Origin: Catellatospora sichuanensis
GTDB lineage: Bacteria > Actinomycetota > Actinomycetes > Mycobacteriales > Micromonosporaceae
Direction: 5' to 3'
DNA: 64,000 bases
Assembly (NCBI RefSeq): GCF_007483665.1
Contig: NZ_ML660189.1
Location: 124,001 to 188,000, forward strand
The notes beneath the pieces were generated by a model. It was not told the DNA's origin. It ran no database searches and saw only the letters and a list, made by a program, of their open reading frames with translations. The position numbers and the translations under genes are program-made. This document shows, piece after piece, positions 1 through 8,277 of this stretch (positions are counted from its first letter, which is position 1; each line of letters begins with the position of its first letter).

Positions 1-2
1 AC

Positions 3-1034
3 CCGGACAGTGACCTGGTCCGCAACGCCCGGCGTACGCTGCGCGAGATCAAGGCCGCCGCGCCGGACTTCCTCGTCATCAACGGCGACTTCGTGGACGA
101 GGCCGCCCCGGCCGACATCGCGCTGGCCAAGCAGATCCTCGACGAGGAACTGGGCGGCACCCTGCCGTACTACTACGTGCCCGGCAACCACGAGATCATG
201 GGACCGGGCAACCTGGACAACTGGCGGGCCGTGTTCGGCGAGACCCACCGCGTCGTCGACCACCGGGGCACCCGGTTCGTCATGCTCGACTCCGCCAAAG
301 GCACGCTGCGCGGCGGCGGGTTCGACCAGGTCCTGATGCTGCGGCAGGCGCTCGACGAGGCGGCCGACGACCCGGCGATCGGCTCGGTCGCGGTCTTCTT
401 CCACCACCCGCCCCGGGACCCCACTCCGGTGCAGGCCAGTGAGCTGGCCGAGGCGAAGGAGGTGGCCACCGTGGAGCGCTGGCTGGCCGACTTCCAGTGG
501 ACCTCGGGCAAGGGCGCGGCGATGGTGAACAGCCACGTCGGCACGTTCGCGGCCAGCGAGGTCGACGGGGTGCCGTACCTGATCAACGGGAACTCGGGCA
601 AGGCGCCGTCCACCTCGCCCGCCGAGGGCGGCTTCACCGGCTGGACGATGGTCGGCGTCGACCCGGTCAGCCCGCTGGAGTGGCTGGTTCCGCGCCTGTT
701 CCCGCAGGCCGGGGTGGCGGACTGGTTCCACGCCGAGATCCGCCCGCACGTGGACGCGCTGGACCTGACCGCGCCTGCGACGCTCGCCGTCGGCGCGAGC
801 GGGCCGGTGTCGGCCGTGGTCACCCAAGCCGGGCGAGCCGTGCCGGTGGCCTACCCGGTGTCCGCGGACTGGGCGGGAACGGTCCACATCGGGTCGGCCC
901 GCACCGCGCCGCGCACCGCGGTGGCAACCTACGACCCGTCGACCGGCCTGCTCACGGCCCTCCGCCCCGGCACCGCCACCCTCACCGTCACCGTCAACGC
1001 CACCACCGCCACCACCTCGATCACCGTCCCCTAA
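3..1034 (+). CDS. Metallophosphoesterase, 5'-truncated, with C-terminal Ig-like domain
   Basis: Only the last 343 residues are visible; the start lies left of the window. Metal-binding blocks of the calcineurin-like phosphoesterase family appear in order: VINGDFVDE (about residue 25), VPGNHE (about 59), FFHHPP (about 132) and NSHVGTF (about 176), carrying the Asp, Asn and His ligands of a two-metal site. Residues from about 260 are Val/Thr-rich and end in TSITVP, resembling a bacterial Ig (Big_2) module, so a secreted or surface-bound phosphoesterase is likely. The substrate is unknown. The gene converges on the Uma2 gene, with a long hairpin between them. The family call is strong; the Ig call is an inference from composition. 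Confidence 0.85.
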   Translation, partial: PDSDLVRNARRTLREIKAAAPDFLVINGDFVDEAAPADIALAKQILDEELGGTLPYYYVPGNHEIMGPGNLDNWRAVFGETHRVVDHRGTRFVMLDSAKGTLRGGGFDQVLMLRQALDEAADDPAIGSVAVFFHHPPRDPTPVQASELAEAKEVATVERWLADFQWTSGKGAAMVNSHVGTFAASEVDGVPYLINGNSGKAPSTSPAEGGFTGWTMVGVDPVSPLEWLVPRLFPQAGVADWFHAEIRPHVDALDLTAPATLAVGASGPVSAVVTQAGRAVPVAYPVSADWAGTVHIGSARTAPRTAVATYDPSTGLLTALRPGTATLTVTVNATTATTSITVP

Positions 1035-1104
1035 CCCCGACCCGACACCCCCCACCCCCGTCCTCGCCTCCCGGCCCCACCGCGCGGCCGGGCCGATCCG
1101 AGCG

Positions 1105-1165
1105 GCAACTCTCAAGGACTCGCGGCCTCAGATGCGCTCTGAGGCCGCGAGTCCTCAAGAGTTGC
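1105..1165. repeat. Long inverted repeat, family A, copy 1 (likely bidirectional terminator)
   Basis: Two 28-base arms (1105-1132 and 1138-1165) pair almost perfectly around the 5-base loop TGCGC. The arm reads GCAACTCTCAAGGACTCGCG and continues GCCTCAGA. It lies between convergent genes. Related copies are at 25329, 54172 and 60275; all share an (A/G)ACTCTTGA-like outer end and a GCGGCCT-like inner end. Confidence 0.85.
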
Positions 1166-1219
1166 GCAGGGCCTGGTGGTCGCCGCGGTCGCTGGACGGC
1201 GGCGGCGGATGGTTGCCGG

Positions 1220-1807
1220 TCAGGGGATGAGGTCGGTGATGGGGATGGTGGCCCAGTCGAGGCGGGGGACCGAGATGTGGTCGCCGGAGTGGAAGACGCC
1301 GGTGGACTCGTACACGTCGGTCTCGTCGAGCTGGTAGGTGTGCACCACGAGTTCCGGTAGCGGCTCGATGCGCCAGTAGCAGGGGATGCCGGCGTCGGCG
1401 TACTCGGCGGGCTTGTGTTTGCGGTCGGCGGTCTGCGTGCCCGGGCTGACGATCTCGACGGCGAGCAGCACGGCCTTGGGCGGGAAGCTGAACCAGTCGA
1501 GGTTCACCGCGTCCCGGCGCACCACCAGCACGTCGGGGTTGCGCCGGTGGTCGTCGGCGAGGCGGATCTCCTGCTCGTGCAGCGCGGTCAGGTGCTCCGG
1601 GCACCGGCGGAGCAGGCTGTTCACGAGCCTCATCATGACGATCTGGTGCCGGGCTGTGGGGGGCGTCATGACGTGCAGCACTCCGTCCACGAGCTCGATC
1701 CGGGAATCCGGGGGCAGGGCGTCGTACTCGTCAGGGGTGACCGTCACCGCGCTCGGCAGCGTGATGTGCGCCCCGTCCTGGGCGACCTTCGGCAACGGCC
1801 TGCTCAT
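1220..1807 (-). CDS. Uma2 family (DUF820) putative endonuclease
   Basis: This 195-residue protein belongs to the Uma2 family, which has a PD-(D/E)XK nuclease-like fold, is abundant in actinobacteria and cyanobacteria, and has no settled role. Visible blocks are DSRIELVDGVLH (residues 34-45), ARHQIVMMRLVNSL (52-65), PDVLVVRRD (91-99) and AVEIVSPGTQTADRKHK (116-132). The Asp, Glu and Lys of the last two blocks form the presumed catalytic set. A purine-rich GAGAGGA lies just upstream of the ATG. The gene is downstream of the RNA-repair pair on the same strand but separated from it by a mobile-type repeat, so co-transcription is uncertain. The family call is firm; nuclease activity is inferred. 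Confidence 0.85.
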   Translation of the reverse strand: MSRPLPKVAQDGAHITLPSAVTVTPDEYDALPPDSRIELVDGVLHVMTPPTARHQIVMMRLVNSLLRRCPEHLTALHEQEIRLADDHRRNPDVLVVRRDAVNLDWFSFPPKAVLLAVEIVSPGTQTADRKHKPAEYADAGIPCYWRIEPLPELVVHTYQLDETDVYESTGVFHSGDHISVPRLDWATIPITDLIP

Positions 1808-1840
1808 CTCGTCCTCTCACACCGACATCTGTCCATCCAT

Positions 1841-1893
1841 GTTAAGAAGGGCACCTTCCTCTACCAATAGCGATAAGAAGGTGCCCTTCCTTA
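1841..1893. repeat. REP-like repeat, family B, copy 1
   Basis: Inverted copies of AAGAAGGGCACCTTC (left, about 1844) and GAAGGTGCCCTTCCTTA (right, ending 1893) flank a short core that resembles the cores of the copies at 9086, 42954 and 44090. It sits between the kinase/phosphatase stop codon and the Uma2 start codon. Confidence 0.85.
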
Positions 1894-1901
1894 GGGGAGG
1901 G

Positions 1902-2783
1902 TCAGAAGTCGCCTTCGGCGACTTGGAAGACGGTCAGGCCCAGTTCGCGCCACATGCGGACGACCTGGTTGCGGTCGTCGAGGACGGCCACCACGTACCA
2001 GGCGTCGCGGATCTCGTTCTCGAAGATCTCGCGCTTGACCACGGAGTCCTTGCGCTGGTCGCCGGTGACCCGCATGTGCAGGGCCGCGTAGGGCACGCCG
2101 ACGTGCCGGTCCAGCCACGCGGCGGTGGACTCGCGGCAGGCGTCGACCCGGCCGGAGCAGTAGACGATCGCGTGGCCCGCGGCGTGCAGGGCGCGGACCG
2201 CGTCGATCACCGGCTGGTGCGGCAGGTCCAGGTGGACGCGGGTGTGGTCGTACGGGCTGCGGTCGCCCATCAGCGCGACCGTGCCGTCGAGGTCCACCAG
2301 CACCGCCCGGGGCGCGTCCTGGCGCGGCTCGTACACCAGGCGCGGCCCGGGGCTCGGCAGCACGATCGGCTCGCGGTGCCCGGCGAGGTAGCGCTCGTGC
2401 ATGCGGTGGATCGCCTCGGGGCCAACCCGCTGGTCCTCGGGCCGGGCCGCGTCGCGCTCCAGGCAGGTCGCCAGCGGCACGTCGGTGAAGTCGCGCACGG
2501 TCACCTGCGCGCCGCAGTCGACGGCGAGCTCGGCGAGTTCGCGTACGACCCTGGCGCGCAGGTTGGTGTCGTCGCAGATCACGTCGGCGCCCGCCTTCAG
2601 CAGGGCCTCGACCTGGGCCCGCTGCGCGACGGTGACCTGCCGCTCCGCCCAGCCCTCACCGAGGTTGCCGCCGTGCAGCATGCGCCGCAGGTCGTCTCGG
2701 TTGACCCGGACGCCGGGCTGGTCCTTGGCCCAGGTGGTCTTGCCCGAGCCGGGCAGGCCGCGGGTGATGGTGAGGGTGGGCAT
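1902..2783 (-). CDS. Polynucleotide kinase/phosphatase, T4 Pnkp type
   Basis: Two-domain RNA end-healing enzyme of 293 residues. The N-terminal kinase domain starts with the P-loop GLPGSGKTT (residues 9-17) followed by NRDDLRR (29-35). The C-terminal half is a HAD acyl-phosphatase domain with VDLDGT (163-168), YCSGR (208-212) and VLDDRNQVV (267-275), the same order as in phage T4 Pnkp. The predicted activities are phosphorylation of 5'-OH ends and removal of 3' or 2',3'-cyclic phosphates. The gene starts 21 bases after an Rnl1-type RNA ligase on the same strand, which gives a complete heal-and-seal pair. The substrate, most plausibly cleaved tRNA, is inferred from the T4 parallel. Confidence 0.85.
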   Translation of the reverse strand: MPTLTITRGLPGSGKTTWAKDQPGVRVNRDDLRRMLHGGNLGEGWAERQVTVAQRAQVEALLKAGADVICDDTNLRARVVRELAELAVDCGAQVTVRDFTDVPLATCLERDAARPEDQRVGPEAIHRMHERYLAGHREPIVLPSPGPRLVYEPRQDAPRAVLVDLDGTVALMGDRSPYDHTRVHLDLPHQPVIDAVRALHAAGHAIVYCSGRVDACRESTAAWLDRHVGVPYAALHMRVTGDQRKDSVVKREIFENEIRDAWYVVAVLDDRNQVVRMWRELGLTVFQVAEGDF

Positions 2784-2804
2784 GGCGTGTCGCTCCCGTC
2801 GTGG

Positions 2805-3896
2805 TCACTCGTCGTCGAAGGTACGGCCGTGCGGGCGCTCGTCGCCGTCGGGCTTGAGCTCCTCCCACAACTGCCGCCGGTACGGCTTGCCGTCCAGGTG
2901 CGCGAACAGGAAGCCGCGCAGCGCGTGCCGGCCCGCGACCATGGCGTAGTCCTTGCGCGACCAGCCCTCGGGCAGCCCTTCCATGATCGCGTCGTGCGCC
3001 TGCGCCACCTGCTTCTCCAGGTCGGCCAGGCCGGTGGTGAGGCGGGTGGCCAGCTCGGTGACCCAGCCGTGGAACTCGTCGGGCAGCGGTTCGGCGATCT
3101 CGGCGACCGTCGCGCCCTCGCCCAGCGCCGCCCAGACACCGCGGGCGCTCAGGCCGGTGACGATGCGGTGCAGGTGCACGTACTCCTCGTACTTGATCTT
3201 CACGCGGGCGTCCGTGCCGAGCGCGTGCACGACCAGGCCCTCGCGGCCCGGCCGCGCCGGCGCGGCCAGCGCCTGCTCGAACGTCGGGTACGCGAACGTC
3301 TCCACCACCGGGCCCGGCCAGTCGGCCACCGCGCCGGGCGGGAACGAGCGCCCGGTCGCGATCTCCACCGCGCCCAGCAGCATCAGGTCGTTCATGCCGC
3401 CGTAGTCGACCACGATCCGGTTGCCCGGGTAGATGATCTCCACGAGCACGGTCAGCCCCGCGGGCGGCACCCAGTGCGGGTAGCGCTGGCGCAGCAGTGC
3501 CGTGGCGTGGCGGGCCTGGTCCGAGGCGAACGAGCCGCGGGTGGCCACGGCCGGGCCGTCCGGGGTGGGGTAGACGATGCCCAGCGAGCCGTCGGCCTTG
3601 TCGGTCACCACCACCGGCTCGTCCAGCCCGATCGCGGCCGCGCCCGGCTGCCCGTGGTTGAAGAATTTGACCAGGGGGCGCGCCAGCACCGTCCCGGACG
3701 CATCACTGATCAACCCACGGCACGCCAGTGTCACGTCGTCCCACGCGTTCGCGTACGTGCACTTCTCCGTGTAGTTGTAGATCGTGAGCGGCAGCTCCGG
3801 GTGGGTCTGCGCGCGGACGAGCCCTTCGGCCATGGCGTGGTCCAGGGCGCCGGGCGGGAAGATAGCGGCGAGCGTCGTTGTTGCCATGGGGGACAT
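2805..3896 (-). CDS. RNA ligase, T4 Rnl1 (RnlA) type
   Basis: ATP-dependent RNA ligase of 363 residues that would join 5'-phosphate and 3'-OH RNA ends. Nucleotidyltransferase motif I is VTDKADGSLG, with Lys100 as the adenylated lysine. Upstream lie YNYTEKCTYANAWDD (40-54) and LVKFFNHGQ (75-83), typical of Rnl1 proteins. Motif IV (GREGLVVHAL) and motif V (RVKIKYEEYVHLH) follow in the expected order. Two in-frame ATGs exist (3896 and 3887); a TAGCGT hexamer lies 8 bases before the first, so the mRNA may have almost no leader. It is first in a two-gene operon with the kinase/phosphatase. Confidence 0.87.
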   Translation of the reverse strand: MSPMATTTLAAIFPPGALDHAMAEGLVRAQTHPELPLTIYNYTEKCTYANAWDDVTLACRGLISDASGTVLARPLVKFFNHGQPGAAAIGLDEPVVVTDKADGSLGIVYPTPDGPAVATRGSFASDQARHATALLRQRYPHWVPPAGLTVLVEIIYPGNRIVVDYGGMNDLMLLGAVEIATGRSFPPGAVADWPGPVVETFAYPTFEQALAAPARPGREGLVVHALGTDARVKIKYEEYVHLHRIVTGLSARGVWAALGEGATVAEIAEPLPDEFHGWVTELATRLTTGLADLEKQVAQAHDAIMEGLPEGWSRKDYAMVAGRHALRGFLFAHLDGKPYRRQLWEELKPDGDERPHGRTFDDE

Positions 3897-3970
3897 GGCC
3901 GGTGACGCTACGAGACTTCCTCGCGAATCGCAGCCGAGTTAGCCGCTGAAGATCGCGAGCGAGGTGGATG

Positions 3971-4080
3971 GCATACTGGTCAGTCGGCCACCGGGACTGG
4001 TTCACGCCCGAGCCGTCCGGACGAGCGTCCGGCGGTGTTGACAGCGACCCAGCGCCCATGAAAACGAAAGGACCGTGACT
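3971..4080 (+). promoter_or_regulatory. rpmE 5' leader with hairpin; possible L31 autoregulatory leader
   Basis: The 184-base gap before rpmE holds a hairpin, CCGGACG/CGTCCGG (4017-4032), and a Shine-Dalgarno AAAGGA (4067-4072) 8 bases before the ATG. Actinobacterial L31 leaders are a known RNA class; membership here is a guess that a covariance-model search would settle. Confidence 0.35.
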
Positions 4081-4305
4081 ATGAAGTCCGGTATTCACCC
4101 GCAGTACAACGAGACCACCGTCACCTGCTCCTGTGGCAGCACCTTCACCACCCGCAGCACCGCCAAGGGCGGTTCTATCCACGCTGAGACCTGCAGCGCC
4201 TGCCACCCGTTCTACACGGGCAAGCAGCGCGTCATGGACACGGCCGGCCGGGTGGCCAAGTTCCAGGCCAAGTACGCCAAGGTCGCCAAGAAGGACGCCA
4301 AGTAG
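4081..4305 (+). CDS. rpmE: 50S ribosomal protein L31
   Basis: This 74-residue protein starts [12 protein letters not shown], as in typical L31 of the large ribosomal subunit. The zinc ligands of the C+ form are present (TCSCG and CSACHPF), followed by the conserved [18 protein letters not shown]. The ATG at 4081 is preferred over an in-frame GTG two codons earlier because AAAGGA lies 8 bases upstream of it. It opens the conserved order rpmE-prfA and has a hairpin terminator immediately after it. As a zinc-carrying L31 it may also act as a zinc store; I saw no Zur-like box in front of it. Confidence 0.97.
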   Translation: MKSGIHPQYNETTVTCSCGSTFTTRSTAKGGSIHAETCSACHPFYTGKQRVMDTAGRVAKFQAKYAKVAKKDAK

Positions 4306-4316
4306 CTGTAGTGACG

Positions 4317-4346
4317 ACGCCCGCTCCGTGCACACGGGGCGGGCGT
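4317..4346 (+). terminator. Hairpin after rpmE
   Basis: The arms ACGCCCGCTCCGTG and CACGGGGCGGGCGT pair with one mismatch and a 2-base gap, followed by TGTGCTGTTG. This is the only strong hairpin between rpmE and prfA, so it may be a partial terminator or attenuator. Confidence 0.7.
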
Positions 4347-4389
4347 TGTGCTGTTGCAGGTCATACCGCTGTCGAGTGAGGATTCGGAC

Positions 4390-5478
4390 ATGAGTAACGA
4401 ACGGCTCACCGCGCTGCTGGCCGAGTACGCGGAGCTGGAGGCACGGCTCGCGGACCCGTCGATCCACGCCGACCAGGCTGCCGCGCGCAAGGTCGGGCGG
4501 CGCTTCGCCGAGCTCACCCCGATCCACAAGACGGCACACGAGCTGGACGCGGCGCGGGCCGATCTGGAGGCCGCGCGCGAGCTGGCCGCGATCGACCCGG
4601 ATTTCGCCACCGAGGCGGTCAGCCTGGAGCAGCGCCTGCCGGAGCTGGAGGAGAAGCTCGCCGAGCTGCTCGCCCCGCGTGACCCCAACGACGCCAAGGA
4701 CGTGATCCTGGAGATCAAGTCCGGCGAGGGCGGCGAGGAGTCCGCGCTGTTCGCGGGCGACCTGCTGCGTATGTACCTGCGCTACGCCGAGCGCCGCGGC
4801 TGGATCACCGAAGTCCTCGACTCCCAGGACTCCGACCTCGGCGGCGTCAAGGACGTCTCCGTCGCCATCAAGACCCGCGGCGTGCCCGACGGCGGCAACG
4901 GCGTCTGGTCCCGCCTGAAATGGGAAGGCGGCGTGCACCGCGTGCAGCGCGTCCCCGCCACCGAGTCCCAGGGCCGCATCCACACCTCCGCCGCGGGCGT
5001 CCTGGTCATGCCCGAAGCCGAGGACACCGAGGTCGAGATCGACACGGGCGATCTGAGGATCGACGTCTACCGCTCCCAGGGCGCCGGCGGCCAGTCCGTC
5101 AACACCACCGACTCCGCCGTCCGCATCACCCACATCCCCACCGGCACGGTCGTCACCTGCCAGAACGAGCGGTCCCAACTCCAGAACAAGGACAAGGCGA
5201 TGCGCATGCTGCGCGCCAAACTCGCCCAGCTAGCCGAGGAGCAGGCCCAAGCCGCCGCCGCCGACGCCCGCAAGGCCCAGATCCGCACGGTCGACCGCTC
5301 CGAGCGCATCCGCACCTACAACTACCCCCAGAACCGCCTGACCGACCACCGCATCGGCTACACCGCCTACAACCTCGACCTCGCCATCGGCGGCGACATG
5401 GACGGCGTCCTCGAAGCCCTCACCACCGCCGACCGCGCCGCCCGCCTCGCCGGCGAAACCGAACTCTCCCGCTCCTGA
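4390..5478 (+). CDS. prfA: Peptide chain release factor 1
   Basis: RF1 of 362 residues, which releases the finished peptide at UAA and UAG codons. The codon-recognition PAT tripeptide is present in [12 protein letters not shown], and the catalytic GGQ loop in [17 protein letters not shown]. The ATG at 4390 gives [13 protein letters not shown], the usual RF1 N-terminus; an in-frame start 42 bases upstream would add an unlikely extension. Its GGQ glutamine is the substrate of PrmC, encoded 3 kb downstream. In many actinobacteria prmC follows prfA directly, but here an opposite-strand ABC exporter lies between them. Confidence 0.97.
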   Translation: MSNERLTALLAEYAELEARLADPSIHADQAAARKVGRRFAELTPIHKTAHELDAARADLEAARELAAIDPDFATEAVSLEQRLPELEEKLAELLAPRDPNDAKDVILEIKSGEGGEESALFAGDLLRMYLRYAERRGWITEVLDSQDSDLGGVKDVSVAIKTRGVPDGGNGVWSRLKWEGGVHRVQRVPATESQGRIHTSAAGVLVMPEAEDTEVEIDTGDLRIDVYRSQGAGGQSVNTTDSAVRITHIPTGTVVTCQNERSQLQNKDKAMRMLRAKLAQLAEEQAQAAAADARKAQIRTVDRSERIRTYNYPQNRLTDHRIGYTAYNLDLAIGGDMDGVLEALTTADRAARLAGETELSRS

Positions 5479-5501
5479 CCCAAGATCGTAGGGATCTTGG
5501 G
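5479..5501. terminator. Short palindrome between convergent genes (family C, minimal form)
   Basis: CCCAAGATC and GATCTTGGG arms around GTAGG, directly after the prfA stop and 15 bases before the opposing permease stop. The outer arm is shared with the longer inverted repeat at 37152, so this looks like the minimal form of that family. Confidence 0.7.
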
Positions 5502-5515
5502 CGGTGGGGCGGGGG

Positions 5516-6304
5516 TCAGTGGCCGGCGGAGTCGTAGCGGCGTAGGCCGTGGCGGAAGACGAGGCGGGCCAGGTAGGCGCAGTAGAGGGCTACCAGGGGT
5601 GTGAGTAGGCCGATCCAGGCGGATTCCTTGTCCAGCAGCCAGGAGGCGGGGAAGAAGCTGATGAAGGCGTACGGGACCAGGACGGTGAAGGTCGCGCGGA
5701 CCGCCACGCCGTAGATGCTGAGCGGGTACTTGGCCATGTCGCCGGTGCGGATCAGGGTCATCGCGAAGACGGGGTGGTTGCCGCCGACCCAGAACGACGC
5801 CGCGTTGCCGACCACGATCAGTGACAGCAGGATGGTGGCGCTGGAGGCCAGGAGCAGCAGCGCGCCGCCGATCCGGGCGGGGCTCCAGTCGATGTCGGAG
5901 TGGGCCAGGCCCCAGCCGATCATCGCGCCGCCGCCGATGAGGTCGCCGACGCCGTGCAGGCCGATCCCGCCGCTGACCACCTGGACCAGCACCGGAGCGG
6001 GCCGGGTGAGCGGGTAGTCCAGCTCGCCGTGGTTGATCTTTCCGGCGAGTCGCCAGGTGCCCTCGAAGAAGAGCGGGCCCAGGCCGTTGACGAAACCGTA
6101 GGTTCCGGCCAGCAGCACCGCCTCCGGGTACGACCAGCCGTTGAGCGCGGGCACGTGGGCGAAGACGGCGCTGAGGAAAATCAGGTTGAGCACCTGGAAC
6201 AGCAGCCCGGCGACGATGAGCACCCAGAAGTCGGCCTCGTACTCCAGCACCGCGCGCAGGTGAGCGCCCAGGCTGCGCCGGTAGATCCGCAGCGTGCGGC
6301 GCAC
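5516..6304 (-). CDS. ABC transporter permease, COG3694 (ABC-2) type
   Basis: Integral membrane protein of 262 residues with about six hydrophobic segments (for example DFWVLIVAGLLFQVLNLIFL and SATILLSLIVVGNAASFWVG). It matches the second permease of the COG4586/COG4587/COG3694 exporter set. It starts 1 base after the stop of the other permease, so the two are translated together and probably form a heterodimeric channel. The transported substrate is unknown. The three-gene unit lies opposite to and between prfA and prmC. Confidence 0.85.
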   Translation of the reverse strand: MRRTLRIYRRSLGAHLRAVLEYEADFWVLIVAGLLFQVLNLIFLSAVFAHVPALNGWSYPEAVLLAGTYGFVNGLGPLFFEGTWRLAGKINHGELDYPLTRPAPVLVQVVSGGIGLHGVGDLIGGGAMIGWGLAHSDIDWSPARIGGALLLLASSATILLSLIVVGNAASFWVGGNHPVFAMTLIRTGDMAKYPLSIYGVAVRATFTVLVPYAFISFFPASWLLDKESAWIGLLTPLVALYCAYLARLVFRHGLRRYDSAGH

Positions 6305-6305
6305 G

Positions 6306-7091
6306 TCAGCCTCCGTGGACGGTCAGGGCGCGCAGCGCGCGCCGCCAGATGAGCCGGGCGCCCCACCACAGCACCAGCACCCAGGCGGCCTGCACGGCCA
6401 GCAGCCGCAGCGCCTCCCAGCCGGTGGCCTGGCCCAGGTAGAGCGCGGCGGGGGTGGCGGTGATGCTGGCGAACGGCAGCACCGCCGCCGGGCCCGCCAG
6501 CCATGCCGGCAGCAGCGCCAGCGGGATCAGCGCGCCGGAGAACAGCGTGACGATCGCGTCCTTGGCCCACGAGACGCCCATGAAGTTCTGCGTCCAGAAG
6601 CACGCCATCGTGGTGATGTACGCGATGGTGAACTTCAGCGGCGCGACCAGCAGGAAGCTCACCGCGAACAGCAGCGCCTGCCCGGGGCCGGGCACCACCA
6701 GCCCACCGGTGAAGGTCACGATCGCGGTCGCCGCGATGGTGATCGCGATGAACTCCGTGGCCAGGCCGCCCATGTGCTCGCTGAACCGGGCCCACTGGTA
6801 GTCCAGCGGCTTGGTCAGGTCGGTGGCCACGTGGCCGTCGAAGATGCGCGAGGCCATCCACCAGTCGCCGTACGCCGAGCCGATGGACGCGGTCGCCCAG
6901 CCCACCAGCAGGTAGGCCTTCATCTGGTCCCAGTCGTAGCCGCCGATCGCGCCCTCGGACAGCAGCGCATGCCACACCGCGAGCGAGCCCGCGAGGAAGG
7001 TCGCGCCGCCGATCCACAGGATCAGCGAGTTCAGCCGGTAGGTGAGGATGCGTCGCGTCGACATCCGCAGCAGCCCCAGGTACGGCTTCAT
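6306..7091 (-). CDS. ABC transporter permease, COG4587 (ABC-2) type
   Basis: This 261-residue membrane protein begins MKPYLGLLRMSTRRILTYRL, then TM segments such as ILWIGGATFLAGSLAVWHAL and the family-typical ASRIFDGHVATDLTKPLDY. It is the first permease of the exporter. Its ATG overlaps the TGA of a 25-codon mini-cistron that also overlaps the ATPase stop, so ATPase, mini-cistron and permease are read as one coupled chain. Substrate unknown. Confidence 0.85.
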   Translation of the reverse strand: MKPYLGLLRMSTRRILTYRLNSLILWIGGATFLAGSLAVWHALLSEGAIGGYDWDQMKAYLLVGWATASIGSAYGDWWMASRIFDGHVATDLTKPLDYQWARFSEHMGGLATEFIAITIAATAIVTFTGGLVVPGPGQALLFAVSFLLVAPLKFTIAYITTMACFWTQNFMGVSWAKDAIVTLFSGALIPLALLPAWLAGPAAVLPFASITATPAALYLGQATGWEALRLLAVQAAWVLVLWWGARLIWRRALRALTVHGG

Positions 7092-7165
7092 GCCTTCTCC
7101 TCGCTGCGTTCGTCGGCGGCGTCAGCGGCACCGGGCTCCCGGATCCGCTCGCTGCGCCCGCTCAT
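7088..7165 (-). CDS. Coupling mini-cistron 1 (25 aa)
   Basis: Small ORF exactly filling the gap between ATPase and permease: its ATG overlaps the ATPase TGA (ATGA), and its TGA overlaps the permease ATG (ATGA). The peptide starts MSGRSERIRE and ends ADAADERSEEKA. The DNA near the end contains GAGGAG, a Shine-Dalgarno for the permease. Similar mini-cistrons occupy three other junctions (21821, 27766, 35330). Whether the peptide does anything, or the ORF only couples translation, is not known. Confidence 0.6.
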   Translation of the reverse strand: MSGRSERIREPGAADAADERSEEKA

Positions 7166-8160
7166 CGCAGCAGCTCCCCGGCGTAGACCTTGCGGACGAC
7201 GTCCTCGATGGCCGGTTCGTCCAGGTGCAGCTCGCCGACCTCGACGACGTCCAGCACCCCGGCGATGATCTGCCCGGCGGTGTGGGTGAACCGGTCGAAG
7301 GTGACGGTCACCTCGGTCGGGCTGTCGCCCGCGATGACCTCGACGTCGGGCAGCCGCTCGGCGAGCTTCTCGGCCGGGGTCGGCTCGGCCAGCTGCAGGT
7401 GCATCCGGCGTACCCGGGCGAAGCGGTCCTTCATCTGGGCCAGCGGACCGTCGAAGATCTTGCGGCCCTCGTCGATGATGACGATCCGCTCGCACACGTC
7501 CTCGATGTCCCCCAGGTCGTGCGTGGTCAGCATCAGCGTGGTGCCGTCCTCGCGCAGCTCCCGCAGGAACTGCCGGACCCGGTCCTTGACCGAGATGTCG
7601 AGCCCGATGGTCGGCTCGTCCAGGTAGACGATCTTCGGCTGGTGCAGCAGCGCGGCGGCCAGGTCGGCGCGCATGCGCTGGCCGAGCGACAGTTTGCGGG
7701 CCACCACGGGCAGCAGGTCGGCGAGGCCGAGCACCTCGTCGAGGCGTTCCAGGCGCTGTTTGTAGAAGGCGGGGCTCAGGTCGTACATGTCGCGCAGCAG
7801 GGCCAGCGACTCGCGGACCGGCAGGTCCCACCACAGCTGGGTGCGCTGGCCGAACAGCACGCCGATGTTGCGGGCGTTGACCATCCGGTCGGTGTGCGGC
7901 TCGGCCCCGGCCACCCGCACCGTGCCCGCCGTCGGCACCAGGATGCCGGTGAGCAGCTTGATCGTCGTGGACTTGCCCGCACCGTTGGGACCCACGTACG
8001 CCACGGACTCGCCCGCCTCGATGGACAGTTCGATGCCGTCCACCGCCCGGAACTCCTTGAATCTGCGCTGCACCAGGTGTTTCAGGGAGCCGCGAAGACC
8101 TGGATCCTTCTCCGGCCGACGGAAGATCTTCGTCAGCCCTCGGGCCTCCACCAATGACAT
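7162..8160 (-). CDS. ABC transporter ATP-binding protein, COG4586 type
   Basis: ATPase of 332 residues with Walker A GPNGAGKST, signature KLSLGQRMRADLAAALL, Walker B KIVYLDEPTIGLD and H-loop LTTHDLGD. The N-terminus EKDPGLRGSLKHLVQRRFKEFRA before the first ABC strand is typical of the COG4586 subgroup. The signature reads LSLGQ rather than LSGGQ, which is common in this subgroup. It is the first gene of the exporter operon, followed by a mini-cistron and two permeases. The cargo is unknown. Confidence 0.88.
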   Translation of the reverse strand: MSLVEARGLTKIFRRPEKDPGLRGSLKHLVQRRFKEFRAVDGIELSIEAGESVAYVGPNGAGKSTTIKLLTGILVPTAGTVRVAGAEPHTDRMVNARNIGVLFGQRTQLWWDLPVRESLALLRDMYDLSPAFYKQRLERLDEVLGLADLLPVVARKLSLGQRMRADLAAALLHQPKIVYLDEPTIGLDISVKDRVRQFLRELREDGTTLMLTTHDLGDIEDVCERIVIIDEGRKIFDGPLAQMKDRFARVRRMHLQLAEPTPAEKLAERLPDVEVIAGDSPTEVTVTFDRFTHTAGQIIAGVLDVVEVGELHLDEPAIEDVVRKVYAGELLR

Positions 8161-8262
8161 GCGCCGACCCGCTCAACGCGCCGCGCGAGGGGTCAACCGG
8201 TTTCCCGCGGACCGTCCCGGCGCGCTGCGCGGGGACTCGGCCGGTTCCTCCGCGCAAGCCGC

Positions 8263-8277
8263 TAGGTTGATCGGGTG
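8263..8277 (+). promoter_or_regulatory. Leaderless promoter of prmC
   Basis: TAGGTT (8263-8268), six bases, then GTG at 8275. The -10 to start-codon distance puts the transcription start on the start codon itself. No Shine-Dalgarno is visible, which fits. Confidence 0.7.

Noticed and set aside
1386..3905. Very long open frame (839 codons) opposite the RNA-repair and Uma2 genes
   Set aside because: Third-position GC bias leaves antisense frames open. The translation is rich in Arg, Gly, Val and Gln without domains, while both minus-strand genes in the same place carry full catalytic motifs.
3703..5178. 491-codon minus-strand frame over rpmE and prfA
   Set aside because: It covers two unmistakable plus-strand genes, and its translation has no recognisable motif.
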